From Aculops lycopersici (lineage: Eukaryota > Arthropoda > Arachnida > Trombidiformes > Eriophyidae), in NCBI GenBank assembly GCA_015350385.1, contig WNKI01000004.1, forward strand, positions 2,273,890 to 2,337,889: 64,000 bases of DNA. Direction: 5' to 3'. The notes under the pieces are model-generated. The model searched no databases. It was not told the origin of the DNA and saw nothing but the letters and a program-made list of their open reading frames with translations. Of this stretch, positions 52,656-64,000 are shown piece after piece (the first letter of the stretch is position 1; each line of letters starts with the position of its first letter). Made by a program: the position numbers and the translations under genes.

Positions 52656-53447
52656 CTAGCTATCTTGTTCAACGCTGCAGTCAATCTTGTAGTTCAAATC
52701 CTTGAGCCAGACCCTGAACTTGGCATCAAAATGCTTGTGATCCTCTGGCTCGTAGCCCTTGGGCAAGTTCAGCTCCCACAAGAGACCTGGTAAGATTCGT
52801 TGCAGTACCAACTTAGAGGGCAAGTTGCCCAAATAAACGACCTTGTCCTCGATCTTACTCAAAAATTCACGCTCATCCTTTGACATTAGATCCATAAAAT
52901 GGTACCTCTTCACCTCTTTCCTTGTATTAAGCCACAAGTCGACCTCATTAGTTTCCCGTGGACATACAATTGACTTGATGAGGAGTCCCATATCAGTGGC
53001 TGTCAAGAGGTCCGTGATATTATCCTCTCTACCCAAAAAATTGGGTCTTTCCTTTAGGTAGAGCTCAATAATTTTAGCCAAGTAGACGAGATCATCCTTA
53101 TAACTTGGCTTACTAGCCTCGTGTTTTGGATAAGTTTCGAGCAAGATTTTGCCATAAATGTAAATCCGAGGCACAAACGCCTTGAGTTCCTCCATGAACT
53201 TGGGATCCTTGGACTTGAAGTAGTTGTAGGCGGGACCTACACTCGATATGTCCAATTCAATGCCTTCCTTTTTTCCAGTAAACTCCTTTGAGTTGGCTCC
53301 GTCCGCAATGGCCTCTAAATTGATCAGATTGTCTACAATTTTAACAGCATTTCTAAAATCTCCCTCAATCGGCCACGCGCCAATTACCTGCAAACCAATT
53401 GAGCTTGTTAGCCCAAAAACGACAAGCAATCCACACGAACAGATCAT
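52656..53447 (-). CDS. Predicted secreted protein nested in the Ror-like intron
   Basis: A 263-residue protein that I do not assign to a family. The N-terminus MICSCGLLVVFGLTSSIGLQ is a clear signal peptide, with likely cleavage near VIGA/WPIEG. The mature part is globular in composition, charged and mostly helical, with motifs GPAYNYFKSKDPKFMEELKA and LLWELNLPKGYEPEDHKHFD. It has only two cysteines (in SIVCPRE and IDCSVEQ). It contains no simple repeats, unlike the surrounding intron, which supports it as a real gene. It starts at an ATG with no obvious TATA box. It lies antisense in the receptor's intron. Salivary or digestive secretion is possible but unsupported by sequence. Confidence 0.7.
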   Translation of the reverse strand: MICSCGLLVVFGLTSSIGLQVIGAWPIEGDFRNAVKIVDNLINLEAIADGANSKEFTGKKEGIELDISSVGPAYNYFKSKDPKFMEELKAFVPRIYIYGKILLETYPKHEASKPSYKDDLVYLAKIIELYLKERPNFLGREDNITDLLTATDMGLLIKSIVCPRETNEVDLWLNTRKEVKRYHFMDLMSKDEREFLSKIEDKVVYLGNLPSKLVLQRILPGLLWELNLPKGYEPEDHKHFDAKFRVWLKDLNYKIDCSVEQDS

Positions 53448-54513
53448 CCTATCTGTTGATTGTTAGTTTTTTGTACACTGTAGTAGTTGTTTGATTCTCT
53501 GCTACTTGATTGTGATCAAACAGTTGAACTGTGAATCGAGGGGGAGAGAGAGAGAGAAACTGTGGCAAGTCTCGCATAGGTAAAAGAATGGCTTCTATTT
53601 ATATTGCTCTTTTCTCATCTCTCGCTTGTGATGATAGCTCAACTAACAACATAGTTACGCTCGCAGTTAGCTTCACACTGTGGTTCTCCTGTGCCTGGTC
53701 TATTGTGTTGCCGGAACTAAATGTAAAGGCGAGGGAAGTGATATTTCTGGATTGGTTACCTCATTCACAGGCTAGAGAGTTTCTTGGATGAAAGGCGTCT
53801 CCTTTCGGTTGGCCGGTCGAGGCGAGCTATTTCCCCGGCGGCTCAGGTAGATTTCTAATCTCGTCCAAGCTGACATTAACCAAATTAAACTCGGCCGCCG
53901 AGCTAACTTCAGCTCACCTGCCACCAATTCCAGTTTACCCACTGGATTCAATGGACTCGCTAGGAGTTGCTGAGGTGTGCTTCGTTGCTTGCATTTGCTC
54001 CTCTCGCCTACAGTGACTAACTGCTGGGGTCAAGCCAACGGTTCAATCGTTTCAACTAACGACCACGACGACGTTGACGTAGATTTCGAAGTTGACTGCC
54101 GGAGAGAGAGAGAGAGCGACAATGAATCGAAGCTTCAGATTAGTGTGGGCAAGCGAATACCGATTTGCTTGCTGCCTAGCGAGCTAAACGAACAAGCTCC
54201 GGGAAGACACAGGCAGGTGCATAAAACCTAGCGACTTTGCTCTCGATTGGTGGTCAATGGGCAGTGGCAGCGGTGGCAACAGCATCAGCAGCAACAGCAA
54301 CAATACAATGGCTTTTGCACGGTCTTGAGCTGAGTTAATCGCAAAAAGCCGGAAACAGAACACGCGCTCGCCTCTCTGAAGTTGTCGTTTCCCGTTGATT
54401 CTGATTGATGGTTACAACAGGCTCCAAGATCGAGCACTTGATTCTCGGCGGGGCGCCTAGCGACTTTGCCCCTCGATGCGTCCGCTGTTGCCGTTGTTGT
54501 CGTCAGTACCGTT

Positions 54514-54547
<34 letters not shown>

Positions 54548-57500
54548 CCGTCGCCGTCGTTGTTGTCGTCGTCTAGTGAGCAGTCGAGTTGTTGTTGTTG
54601 TTGCTGCTGCTGCTGCTAAAATAGAAGCCACCTGCGAGGAGCGAGCGAGTTGATGATGGTCGTAAACCGTATACATTCACTCCAATTTTAACTGGCGGCC
54701 AGGTGATTGAGTTCAACTTAACTGCTGGCATCGATGGTTTCTGTCAATTTAGCTGGCGGCTAAATGTTAGTTGACAGAACCACTTCTTTTCACCTAACAA
54801 TGAAAGGTGAGGAGTAATGACTTGTTAACTCTGTATCAGCTGATTCTATTTCAGGGACCGACATAGACCCTGCAAACCGCCAACGGAAGTTGGAAAAACT
54901 AACCACGAGTTAGTCCCTCGTCGTCTCTCTGGTTTCACGTGACGGTGGCGGTGTAAGTTTAACACTGCAAGCAGCTGAGGCTAAGATCGTACCAACTTCT
55001 CTTGGTAAGCGAAAAACCTTAAGGCTATCATTACACCGTAGTTGCAACGAAAGGATGGAGAATGGACTGTTGGCATGCTAGCAAAGAGGCACTAGACCAA
55101 CTGGCTTGTAATATCAAACTTGCACTCGGTCCACAGTGGCCTATTAATATCCACTCGGATTTTTCAGCACTTTTTCCATCGCACTTCCAACTCGCCGAGC
55201 TCGCCGATCCATTTGGGCCAACTTTGTTGCGTCCAAAGGCACATTCTACTCCAAAGGCTCCATATATCATCGCGCGAGAGCTCCGAATTTTTGATTGGCC
55301 GGCTGGCCCTTCGGCCTATGACTAGCGATCGGTCTTTAGAGTGTAAAAGTCGAAGCGAAAGTTAGTTTTGTGTGGGAGTTCAGTGGCGCATATAAATTGT
55401 CGTTTAGTCGGCTATTGGTAGCAGGGGTATGTATCTCCACTAACATTAGTCTGTCGATGGGTGATGCGGCGGCAACTACTTTGTAGATGGCGGAGTGGAA
55501 TTTGGTTGTGGTGGTTGTTCCGTTGTTGTTGTTGTTGGCTTGAGTTTCAACCACCTTTCTCGCGTTCTGGTGCAAAATTTGTGGACACGCAACTAACATT
55601 AAGGGACTTTGTCAAGCTAGCGCCGGAATTTGCTTCGTTTGTGTGTGTCGTTTAGTCTAGCGCTGTTGTCACTGCTACTGCTAGTGCTGGCCCTGGTCGT
55701 GGTCGTGGCAATAAAAGAGTTTAAAACTTCTCCCCCAAACGTGTAGCGGCACTTTACCAACTTCAAGGTTGTCACCAGATAAAGGAGCGAGCAATCGGCT
55801 TTAACCCAGTTAACCAAATGCCAAAGACTCTTGAGAGTTTTTCTTCCTCCCTCCCAGTGTAAAGCCAAGAAGTTTGCGCATCTGTTGGTGACACTCGCCG
55901 AGACAACACAGTGGTTGGAAGCGAAGAAAGACTTCTACTTGTTAGAAGAGCAGTCAATTTCTACAGACATCTTTCATTCATGGCAAGCGCTTATTGTTTG
56001 CACCGCGCAACCGAACTCATGGGCCTCAGTTGGTCGGTCGGTTATCTATCTAGCTTGCGGGCTAGTTAACTGGCGACGGGAGCGTAAAAAGGAGGTTATC
56101 AATCTAGAAAGTGGCAACGCGCAACGAGGGAAGGCGCCAAAAGGGCGAATAGTTGGTCCGGGTAGAAATTCGGGGAGGGGGGGGAGACAGCAAACAAAGA
56201 TGCCAACTTCGGTGCTGAGAAGAAGCGAAACTAAAGCCAGCTCTAGCTGGATTGTCACCCACTCGGAGGTGGGCCAGCGCGCGTCAACGACCATCAGATC
56301 GAATAGCCAGTCAGCCGGCTAGCCAGCTTGCCATTGGTTGGCCTGAATTTAGATTAATACATTGGTTGGATGCGATCGTTGGTGTTGGCGTTATCGCTGC
56401 GATGATTCGCTCGCTTTCTCGAATCTCTGGACCACTTCCGGTTTGCCAAACTCTCCAGCTCTCCCGAAGCAAAGAGAGCTTCTACGTAACGAATGGCTCA
56501 ATTTTTGGCCTTGGTGCCCCGACTGCCAGCTTGAGGGACCGACGGTGATGGCCGGAAATAACCAAGGTTGGTGATGGTCCTGCTGCTGCTGTCAGGAGGA
56601 GCGGCATAATCGAGTCGCGGCGCAGTATTGCGACGCACCCAGAACACTAATCAATCAAATACAACACTCGCCCCAGCGTCTTGACGTCGGCAAGCGATTT
56701 TCGTGCTATCGCTTGAGCTTTGCCCAAAGGAAGCAATGGCGACCAAATTGCCGTTCGGAGCAAGCCGCTTGGTTTCGCACGTTTACCCCCTAAATTCGCG
56801 ACATTTTGGCCATGCTTCTTCGTCTGTCATCTTGGTTTCATGTCTCAGTTTTCAACTTGAGACCTCGACTGGAGGACATCTAATGTCTTCAAGTTTTTGT
56901 CGTAATTGCCTCTCTGTAGATGCTACTTTTTGGCCAATCACTCCCAGTTGAGCTCTCAACTGTTGAAGGAATTGGAGTACACTGCAACACAGGTGGTTGT
57001 TATGCAGACAAAACTACAAGTGAGGAGCTTTGTTGGTTAATTACAGTTAGACTGAGTGAACCATCGCGAGTAGTGGAGACGAGAGGAGAGGAAAGTAAGC
57101 GAGTTGCCATCGAAGTGGGCAAACAGAAAGACAAAATAAATTGACTATAGCCGCCTAATGCGAACTCACGAACAAACTTGAACAAAAACCGATACAACTA
57201 TACAAGTTCCACAGCAAACACGAACAACTAGGGCAACAGCAACATCGACCACCACGACAAAACCGCCATCAGGCGACGAGATAGCATCGCATTGTCTGAC
57301 TGCAACTGTGGTGCACCTAGCGGCGGATTAGCTTCATTCGAGCAGCCAGCCAGTGAGCAAGCAGCAGAACTAACAAGACGATGCTACTAGCGAGTAAGCA
57401 AAAGTAGTTAGAGTTTAGTGGTGAAACGAATTGTCAGTCGAAGTTGAAGTAAAAGTCGACGACTGGCCAGTTGGTTGGTGCACTCAAACCAGAACTTGAG

Positions 57501-57942
57501 TGCCGTTATGCCGGATCGATTGCGAACCGAATGAGACTTTCGTTGAATAATGCTTTCCAAATTGAAGTTGCCTCCTCGTCCTCTTAGTCGTTTGTAGTTT
57601 GTTCAACTAAACCGCTACTCCTTCTAAATTGCTATGCATCTAGCTAGTTGATATTATTGGCAATAGTCTTGTTGTTGCTGCGGCTGCTGTCGCTGTTATT
57701 ATGATTGTATATAAATTGATCTAAAGGGCGTCTATCCAGAAGCAACAACCACTGGCTGGCTAGCTAACATTCATGAATACGCCAACCCACTTCCTGTACG
57801 AGATACAAGCGCTACACAAAACCAATACTAATACTAGCTTACTACCCTCCGAACTCCGCCCTCCCTGATTTGTGTGTAAATCACATCAAATCTAATGACG
57901 CAACATACAACACAATCCTAAATATAATATTAACACTAATAG

Positions 57943-60900
57943 TGGTAGTAGTGGTGGCCGGCAAACGATCTCAAGCTATCCAACTTCCGGACGGCCACTA
58001 GGGGTGGTAAGAGATGAAGATCTAACAAGCAACAACTCAAGCACCGACTCTTCCCCCTTCTCTTCTCAGGGGAATCCTCAAGTTGTAATAGGAGCTGCAA
58101 GCTATGGAGATTCGCAAACTAAAATAACGAAACCATACAACAGGCGACCATCAACCACTAGCGACCCGTTCGAGGACGACGAGGATCTCTACAGAATGAA
58201 CCAAATGACGAACTTGACGCCAAGACAGCCTAATGATCTTAATATTGGCGGCGACAGCGACGAGTTAGAGCTCCAAAGATTGAGGATCGACCAGGAAAGT
58301 GGCGAAGTGATTCTGGTTTCCGCAGCCGGCGCCGCGGATGGGGAAAGTGATAATCAATCCTCGAGATTCGATGACGTCGATGGCAACATCGACGAGCTTG
58401 CAACACTAACGCCAACCAAATTTGATGGCCAAGAGATGGGTAATAAATCATCATCAGCAACATCATCGCAGGGATCGTTATCAGGCGGCACTAAAAGAGT
58501 TATTGTTGTTGACGTGCAGGAGCATCAACATAATAACAATAATCAAGAACTCACCGGCGGCACTAACGACAACATCAACAATGGAACTAGCAATAGCAAT
58601 AACAAGAGAAAGACAAGATTTCACACGCCGACAAGTCGCTTGGATTATTATCTTGGCGGCGGCGGCTACACTGGAAGCGAAAGATCCCTGATTGACTCAG
58701 CCAGAGTGAAGCTGGCAGAATTTGTGCACAGTCTCGCTGCTGGCCCCAAATTTGGGTGCTACATTGGAAATGGCGAGCACTACAGAGGAAATGCGTCGAG
58801 AACCCTCGACGAACGGCGCTGTCTCAATTGGTCACAAATCAAGAGATTATATAAGGAAAGTTTTAGAAGTTTTTCTGATTACCAAACTAGTAATAGCAAT
58901 GAACAAGATGACATCATTGAAAATTTTCAATTTGAAGAGAATAATAACTACTGTCGCAATCCAAATCAAGACTCGCTAGGTCCCTGGTGCTATGTCCGCT
59001 GGTTGGACGAGCTAGACTCGCCGCTTTTGTTTGCCTCGTCCACAACAAAAGATATGTTTCAAGGAATCAGTCAGGAGCAACAACAAAATTTTACATTTAG
59101 TTGGCAGGCTATAGTCATTCAAGCGCATGGTCACGACAACTTTCAGCACGGGACTCCCAATCCCAATCCAAATTCTCATCTAGACCGACATGCGATCAGG
59201 TTTGTTCAGCGACCATGTTCCCTAGGTCCCTGTTCCGAGTACCTCTGGCTCTATATCGTCGCGCCACCTGTCGTCGTGCTCATTCTACTCATCTATCTCT
59301 CCATCCTTTGGATCCGTCGATTCAAAAGATCCCATCAAGCCGCCAGGTCCCAATATTCCAAAGGCGGAAAGCGGCGAGCGGGCTTGCCAATGCTGAACAA
59401 GCTGCACCTACCACGTGGCATCGGTCGCTTTGGTGGTCCCAAAAAGTTTGGCAACTTGTCGAGGAAGGTAGGTGGTGGAGCCAAGTATTTGGACAACGAG
59501 GATGATTTCTGCGAGATTGTCGACGATCTCGATTGGAACGATGGTCAAACACACTCGCTGAGTCCCAAGTCAATGGAATCCTTCAAGTTGAACTCGTCCA
59601 GTTTCAGCTCCTCCAGCAGTAATGCAGCTGTGAGCGATCTAGACTCCTCAACTAACACCTCGCCCAAGGGAAACCAATGGCAGCGAGGGCAACAAAGAAA
59701 GCAACAGAACGCAAGTCTTTCAGCAACTAGAATGAACAACTCCAAGTCCACAAACCCACTTGTGGATCTCATGTCCGGCCCTCAGTCGCCAGCATTGAGC
59801 CAAAGCGGATTGGTCCATGGTGCCGGCGATCTAATGTCCTCCTCGGAGTGTCCACCCCTGTTGTCGCGTCCAATGAATAGATCCATCACCCAGGTGGGTC
59901 CCATGTTTGCCACCTTGCGTTGTCACGTGCGCAACAGTTCATCGCGTGCCAACCTAAATGGCCAACAGCAGCAGCAGCAGCAACAACAACAACAACAACA
60001 ACAACCTGTTGTCGCCTTGCACCTAGGTGGCCGCTCGCAACAAAGCGGATCAAGTGTAGGACTAAACCAGATACCCATGAGGCGTCAATTAACTGGCACT
60101 AATGCACCAATCATGCCTAATGCCTCGGCGGGCGAATACGATCTTCCCGTTGGCGTAGATGGCAACTACAAGCCAGCTATCGGATCAGATGCATTCACAT
60201 CTAAGGGATTGATTAATGGCAACTGTAGCGGAGGAGGCGGTTGTGGTAGTGGCAGTAGTGGCGGTGGCAATATTATTATCGACTCTAATAGTGTTACTAC
60301 AAGCGGCGAAATTAATATTGGCTGTCGCATTGGAAAACAACAAGGCCATTTGATCCAATGTTCGCAAGCACTGGCGTCAACAAGTGGCAATGGCGGCGCT
60401 GGAAGCGGCTCTAGCTCGCCAGCAAGCTTACCATTTGGTGCAGTCTCTGCGGCGACAAATGCGAAGCCACTGAAGCCGCCAAGTGGACCGCAGCCACCGA
60501 TACCGCAACGCCAGTTTCAACAGCAACTAGATGGCAGCTTGATGAACATCACCACCATCCACGACAATAACAACCAACGACTAGACCCACCATCCAGTGC
60601 AATGAAAGCAACGACCACCGCCGCCGCCAATGCTTGTGATATAACGCAACTAGCTTGCGCTCGAACTATGCATCAGACAAAGTGCAATGAGCATGTTGAT
60701 ACTACGACTACTATGGGCGATACAATAGTAACCTACGCCGCCGGCGACAGAGACGAGAATGGCGTCAAAAATTACGTTGAGCTTGGCGATTTGCCGCAAT
60801 TGAATGCGGCTAGTATCTCTCTATCGCCAGCACCATCGGCGTCGTCGCTACCCGACTCGCTTGCTAAAGGATCCAATGAGTCGCCTCTGTTTATCTACGA

Positions 60901-62248
60901 GGGCAAGTTTAGCCAAGTTCAAGTGGCCTACGTTGTGCGCCAAGACAATCGGCGGCGGCAGCAGCAGCAGGCAACTGGTGGTTGCTACGTGGTTGGCGAT
61001 GGCAGCGGAGCTAGCGACTCAGAGCAACAGCAGCACCAAATGGTAGCTGTTTGCTCGTTGAAGAGAACGCCAGCTCCTTCGATTGATCTAAAGATTTTCT
61101 CTCCCTCTGAGTTGAAAGTGAGAAACTTGAACCACCTGAACCTCATCAAATTGATTGGCTTCTTTGCGGTTAAGGCAGACGCAGCGCCGGCAACGACCAC
61201 GACGACGACCGATAATGACAACACTGAAATGAATGGTGCAATATGCTCACTGGTCTACGACATGGCAAATCTAATAGATCTTAACGATTGGCTCAAGCAA
61301 CAGAACAAGGACATAGCCTCTGATCAGCAGGCCGAGCGAAGTTTATGCAAAAATCTCACCTGTTGTGCAAAACAATTGGCACTTGCCATTGACTATCTAC
61401 ACGACCAAGGGATCATCTACAAGGACTTGGCGTGTCGTAATTGTTTTCTTGATCCAAGCAAGATGTTGGTCAAGTTGGCAAGCTTTAATATTGAATTGGT
61501 CCTACCGAATAACAACGATGCACTTGGCTTAAATTCTATGATTCGTCCAAAGTACCTGCGTGATTATTATGTCATTGACTCGCGCCCCTTAGACTGCCAG
61601 CTATTGCCACTAAGTTGGATTCCGTTGGAGTCTATTCTATTCAACAAGTTTAGCAAACAAACCGACGTTTGGTCATTCGGGTGTCTCATCTACGAACTAT
61701 TTAGTCTTGGCGAGGTGGCCTACTTTGGTTACACGAGCAAACAGGTCGTCGATGCGGTTCGCTCGAATTTAATGCCGCCACAACCAATTTTATGTCCACA
61801 AGGAATCTATCAATTAATGTGCAAGTGTCTCAGTGATATACCAACATTACGTCCAACTATCAAGCAAATCTATGAGCAACTCAATGTATTTAGTGGCCAG
61901 TGTAGCTCGTTCCTTGACCATCACCTATGTTCCCTCTCTGCCACTTCAACCTTGGATCTGATTAGTATTCTTAGTCGTGATCAAAACCAAGACAAGTCTA
62001 GTGGCGGCAAGATTTCATTTGAGAATGATAGCAACAAGGTGAAGATAAACTCAATGTTAAAGACAAAATCTTATGCAAATATCAATAACATCACCAAAAA
62101 CAACCACAAAGACAACCCTAAGCAATCGGATGGCAATGAGATGGTTAGAAATCTGAGCTTTGGTTACGACAACTTCAATTTGATCGATATCCAAAGACAA
62201 TTGGGAGTTAAAAATGCAAAGAACGAGCCAAATCCGGAAGCTACCTGA
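57943..62248 (+). CDS. Ror: Ror-like receptor, coding exon 3 (kringle, TM, pseudokinase)
   Basis: The acceptor AG at 57941-57942 restores the frame from exon 2. The first GTG codon in the open frame (58004) is not a start. An acidic low-complexity stretch precedes a kringle domain (about 58757-59232: CYIGNGEHYRGNASRT, RRCLNWS, YCRNPNQDSLGPWCYV, PCSLGPC), which has an N/E/S-rich insertion. A transmembrane helix follows (about 59245-59325, YIVAPPVVVLILLIYLSILW), then a long Q/S/G-rich juxtamembrane region. The kinase-like domain is at about 60885-61900, with VAVCSLK, HLNLIKLIGFF, YKDLACRN in place of HRDLAARN, LASFN in place of the DFG region, LPLSWIPLESILFNKFSKQTDVWSFG and RPTIKQIYEQL. Loss of the DFG aspartate indicates a pseudokinase. 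Closest to ROR/MuSK. No Frizzled domain is seen in any exon. Confidence 0.93.
59964..60005 (+). repeat. CAG/CAA repeat encoding poly-Q in the receptor
   Basis: About 14-17 glutamine codons in the cytoplasmic juxtamembrane region, a mixed CAG/CAA tract. Poly-Q length probably varies between individuals. Confidence 0.85.
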
Positions 62249-62900
62249 GGAACTTGAGCGAGGTCAAGCTGGCCCGGTAGCGGTAAAAAGGCATCCCAGA
62301 ATTTGCATCCAATTTGGGGCAGGTAACTGGATTAGGTGCAACGGCAACGCACACATCAATACGGGGATAATACGTGCAACGGTGAAAAACAATCACAAGG
62401 CGAGAAAAAAGTCCCAAGTTCGAAACGAGTGTTCGGACGGCGAGACACGCCCGCTTGGCACGCGTAGCCCGGCACCGGCCTAAAGGTCCGCGCAGCCTCG
62501 AGGTGAATGACGAATTTCGGGATCAGCGAACGGCACAAAGTCAGACGGTGGATGTCACGTTATCCTGCAAGCTCGCGCCTTTTTTCGTGCTATCGGTGCG
62601 GCAAAGCAGCAGCAGCATTGCAAATTCTTCTCGCTCTCCAAAGTTCGCTGTTGGCCGGAGTACAAATGCACTGCTGGCGACTCGCCGCCACAGTAAGTTG
62701 GTAGTTTCAATGGAGCAATGGCAGCAGAAAAGCAGACAAGCAGGAGCAGCGAGTCAACGATGTTGACGCCGAAAGCAGCCACAGCAAAGTCGCCCCGAGT
62801 GCGACCAAATGGATGACTCTGAGCTTTGCAATCGCAATGTGTGTCGACGGCCGGCCAAGTTGCAGCGACCAGGATGGCAGCGGGAAAACAGCGGCACATC

Positions 62901-62940
<40 letters not shown>

Positions 62941-64000
62941 GTGCAGTGCAATTCAGTGCAGAGAGCAAGCAAGCGGCTAAGAGACTTTGCCCCAGGAGTT
63001 TAGATGCGAGTTTTGCGCGGCCAAATGTGTAGCGAATATCAGCGGCAGCCAGTCGGGGCAGCAGCAGCAGCAGCAGCAGAGAGGCGGCATTAGCAAATAC
63101 AATGCACACTATTTTCCCTTACAAAACACCAAACTCGATTGCTTTGCGCGCCAACTCATGATCTCGGGCGCCCTGCCTGTACTCTTCCAATGGAGGCATT
63201 AACGCAAACCTCATACCATGTAGGCTGGCACACACAAACTGTGTGTTGCTGATGTTGTTGCCGCCGCGGTCGTCGTCGCAGGCTGCAGTCGTTGCCATTG
63301 CCCGCTGGATGCCTTGGAGATATGTGTGCTTTTTTGCAATGGGCGGTTTGTGTGCGACTGTGGTGTCGTCGTCGGCGCCGCGATAGCAGAGCAGGCAGCC
63401 AGTTCCATTGCAACAACCTACTGAAAAGTTGTAACCGCCGCAACGGTTTGCCAATGGACATTCTCGAGGCGTTCTATTCCACACTACAGTGCGCACTCAA
63501 TTTGGTGGATCTGCGGCGCAACCGCCCAGCAGGAATCGCGAGGGAGGCGTGGTCGGTCTCACCCGAGGAACCTTGTGCGCCGCGCGGCGGCATTTGAAGC
63601 ACGAACCTGTGGTTGGAAAAAATAGGGATTGCCCGCCAAAAATCGCCAGAATCTAAGCAGAAGAAAATATGCAATTCTTGCTCACATTTTACCGAGTAAA
63701 ACTAGTAAAACGAACGAAAAAAAAACATGCTAATGGGCGTTCAGGTGACGCTTGGGACATGTTGCTCCGATTTGCCATTGAGTCCTTCGGAGGACAAAAT
63801 CCCGCGTTTTCCAGCACAGCTGTCCTCATAGGCTGATTTAGTACGAAAAAGTTCCGTCTGTGGCGCCACAGTCTCTAGAAGCTTATTCTCACACGGTGAG
63901 CAAGCACAGGCCGGCTCTCTCGCTGCGAATGTGTTCGTGCCATTGCTTTTTCCGTTGCCCTGCCATTGCCGCCGATTCTGTTGCTGCTGTTTTGGCATTG
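62249..64000. other. 3' flank of the Ror-like gene, non-coding
   Basis: I see no supportable gene. A (GGC)n tract at about 62902-62936 and a (CAG)n tract at about 63060-63080 create poly-A, poly-G and poly-Q frames on both strands. GTAAGT at about 62693 resembles a splice donor and might belong to a gene continuing beyond the window, but no domain supports this. One CAGGTAA occurs at 62321. Confidence 0.5.

Larger units (their letters stand above)
50720..57942 (+). other. Large intron of the Ror-like gene
   Basis: 7.2 kb from donor GTAAGT to acceptor ACTAATAG. About 105 nt before the acceptor lack AG and include a pyrimidine-rich stretch (57841-57868). Apart from the nested antisense gene at 52656-53447 and a hairpin pair near 52.5 kb, I see CGT/CGTCGT runs (54500-54570), GTT/GCT trinucleotide runs and no exon resembling a Frizzled domain. 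Confidence 0.55.

Noticed and set aside
62809..63109. Frames around the (GGC)n and (CAG)n tracts
   Set aside because: Poly-A, poly-G and poly-P runs appear in several frames on both strands with no domain, so they are shadows of trinucleotide repeats.
1..64000. tRNA, rRNA and CRISPR features
   Set aside because: I looked for B-box-like GGTTCGANTCC on both strands and for regularly spaced direct repeats and found no convincing case. A tRNAscan run would be decisive.

Overview
This is metazoan nuclear DNA. It carries a Six3/optix homeobox gene, a receptor tyrosine kinase with a kringle domain, an ABCA-type transporter, a calpain, MCM5, ITFG1, SMG5 and mitochondrial OGDH. Almost every conserved gene is one uninterrupted ORF, including about 4.0 kb for the ABC transporter and 3.0 kb for OGDH. 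Intergenic gaps in the middle of the window are only 0.3-1.3 kb. This intron-poor, compact style, with Q/N/H homopolymers and dense microsatellites, suggests an arthropod, perhaps an acariform or eriophyoid-like mite. That assignment is inference.

Layout. 1-18686 is a gene desert with no supportable coding sequence, rich in microsatellites and holding one 70-base assembly gap; it lies 5' of optix (18687-20519, +). It is strongly enriched in CAGGTAA words on both strands. 20.5-46.2 kb is a gene-dense island: MCM5 (-), ITFG1 (-), an MKRN2OS-family gene (-), a small unknown protein (+), ABCA-like (-), calpain (+), a cytochrome P450 remnant (-), a METTL27-like methyltransferase (-), SMG5-like (+), OGDH (+) and an ataxin-2-like LsmAD protein (-). 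46.2-64 kb is a second sparse region holding one multi-exon receptor gene. Its exons at 48338-49292 (signal peptide and Ig), about 50422-50719 (linker) and 57943-62248 (kringle, transmembrane, degenerate kinase) have compatible splice phases. I read it as a ROR/MuSK-family pseudokinase with no recognisable Frizzled domain. A small secreted-protein gene (52656-53447, -) lies antisense inside its 7.2 kb intron.

The window alternates between compact, intronless housekeeping genes and developmental genes (optix, Ror-like) with large non-coding flanks. Several conserved families have unusual architectures here: a SIX domain lacking its N-terminal part, a calpain with a proline-rich tail instead of EF-hands, an ABCA transporter without large extracellular domains, SMG5 without a PIN domain, and a duplicated LsmAD module. 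The strongest non-coding signals are the CAGGTAA/GCCAGGTAAGTTG element family upstream of optix, a 151-bp foldback at 16637-16787, and paired polyadenylation signals between optix and MCM5.
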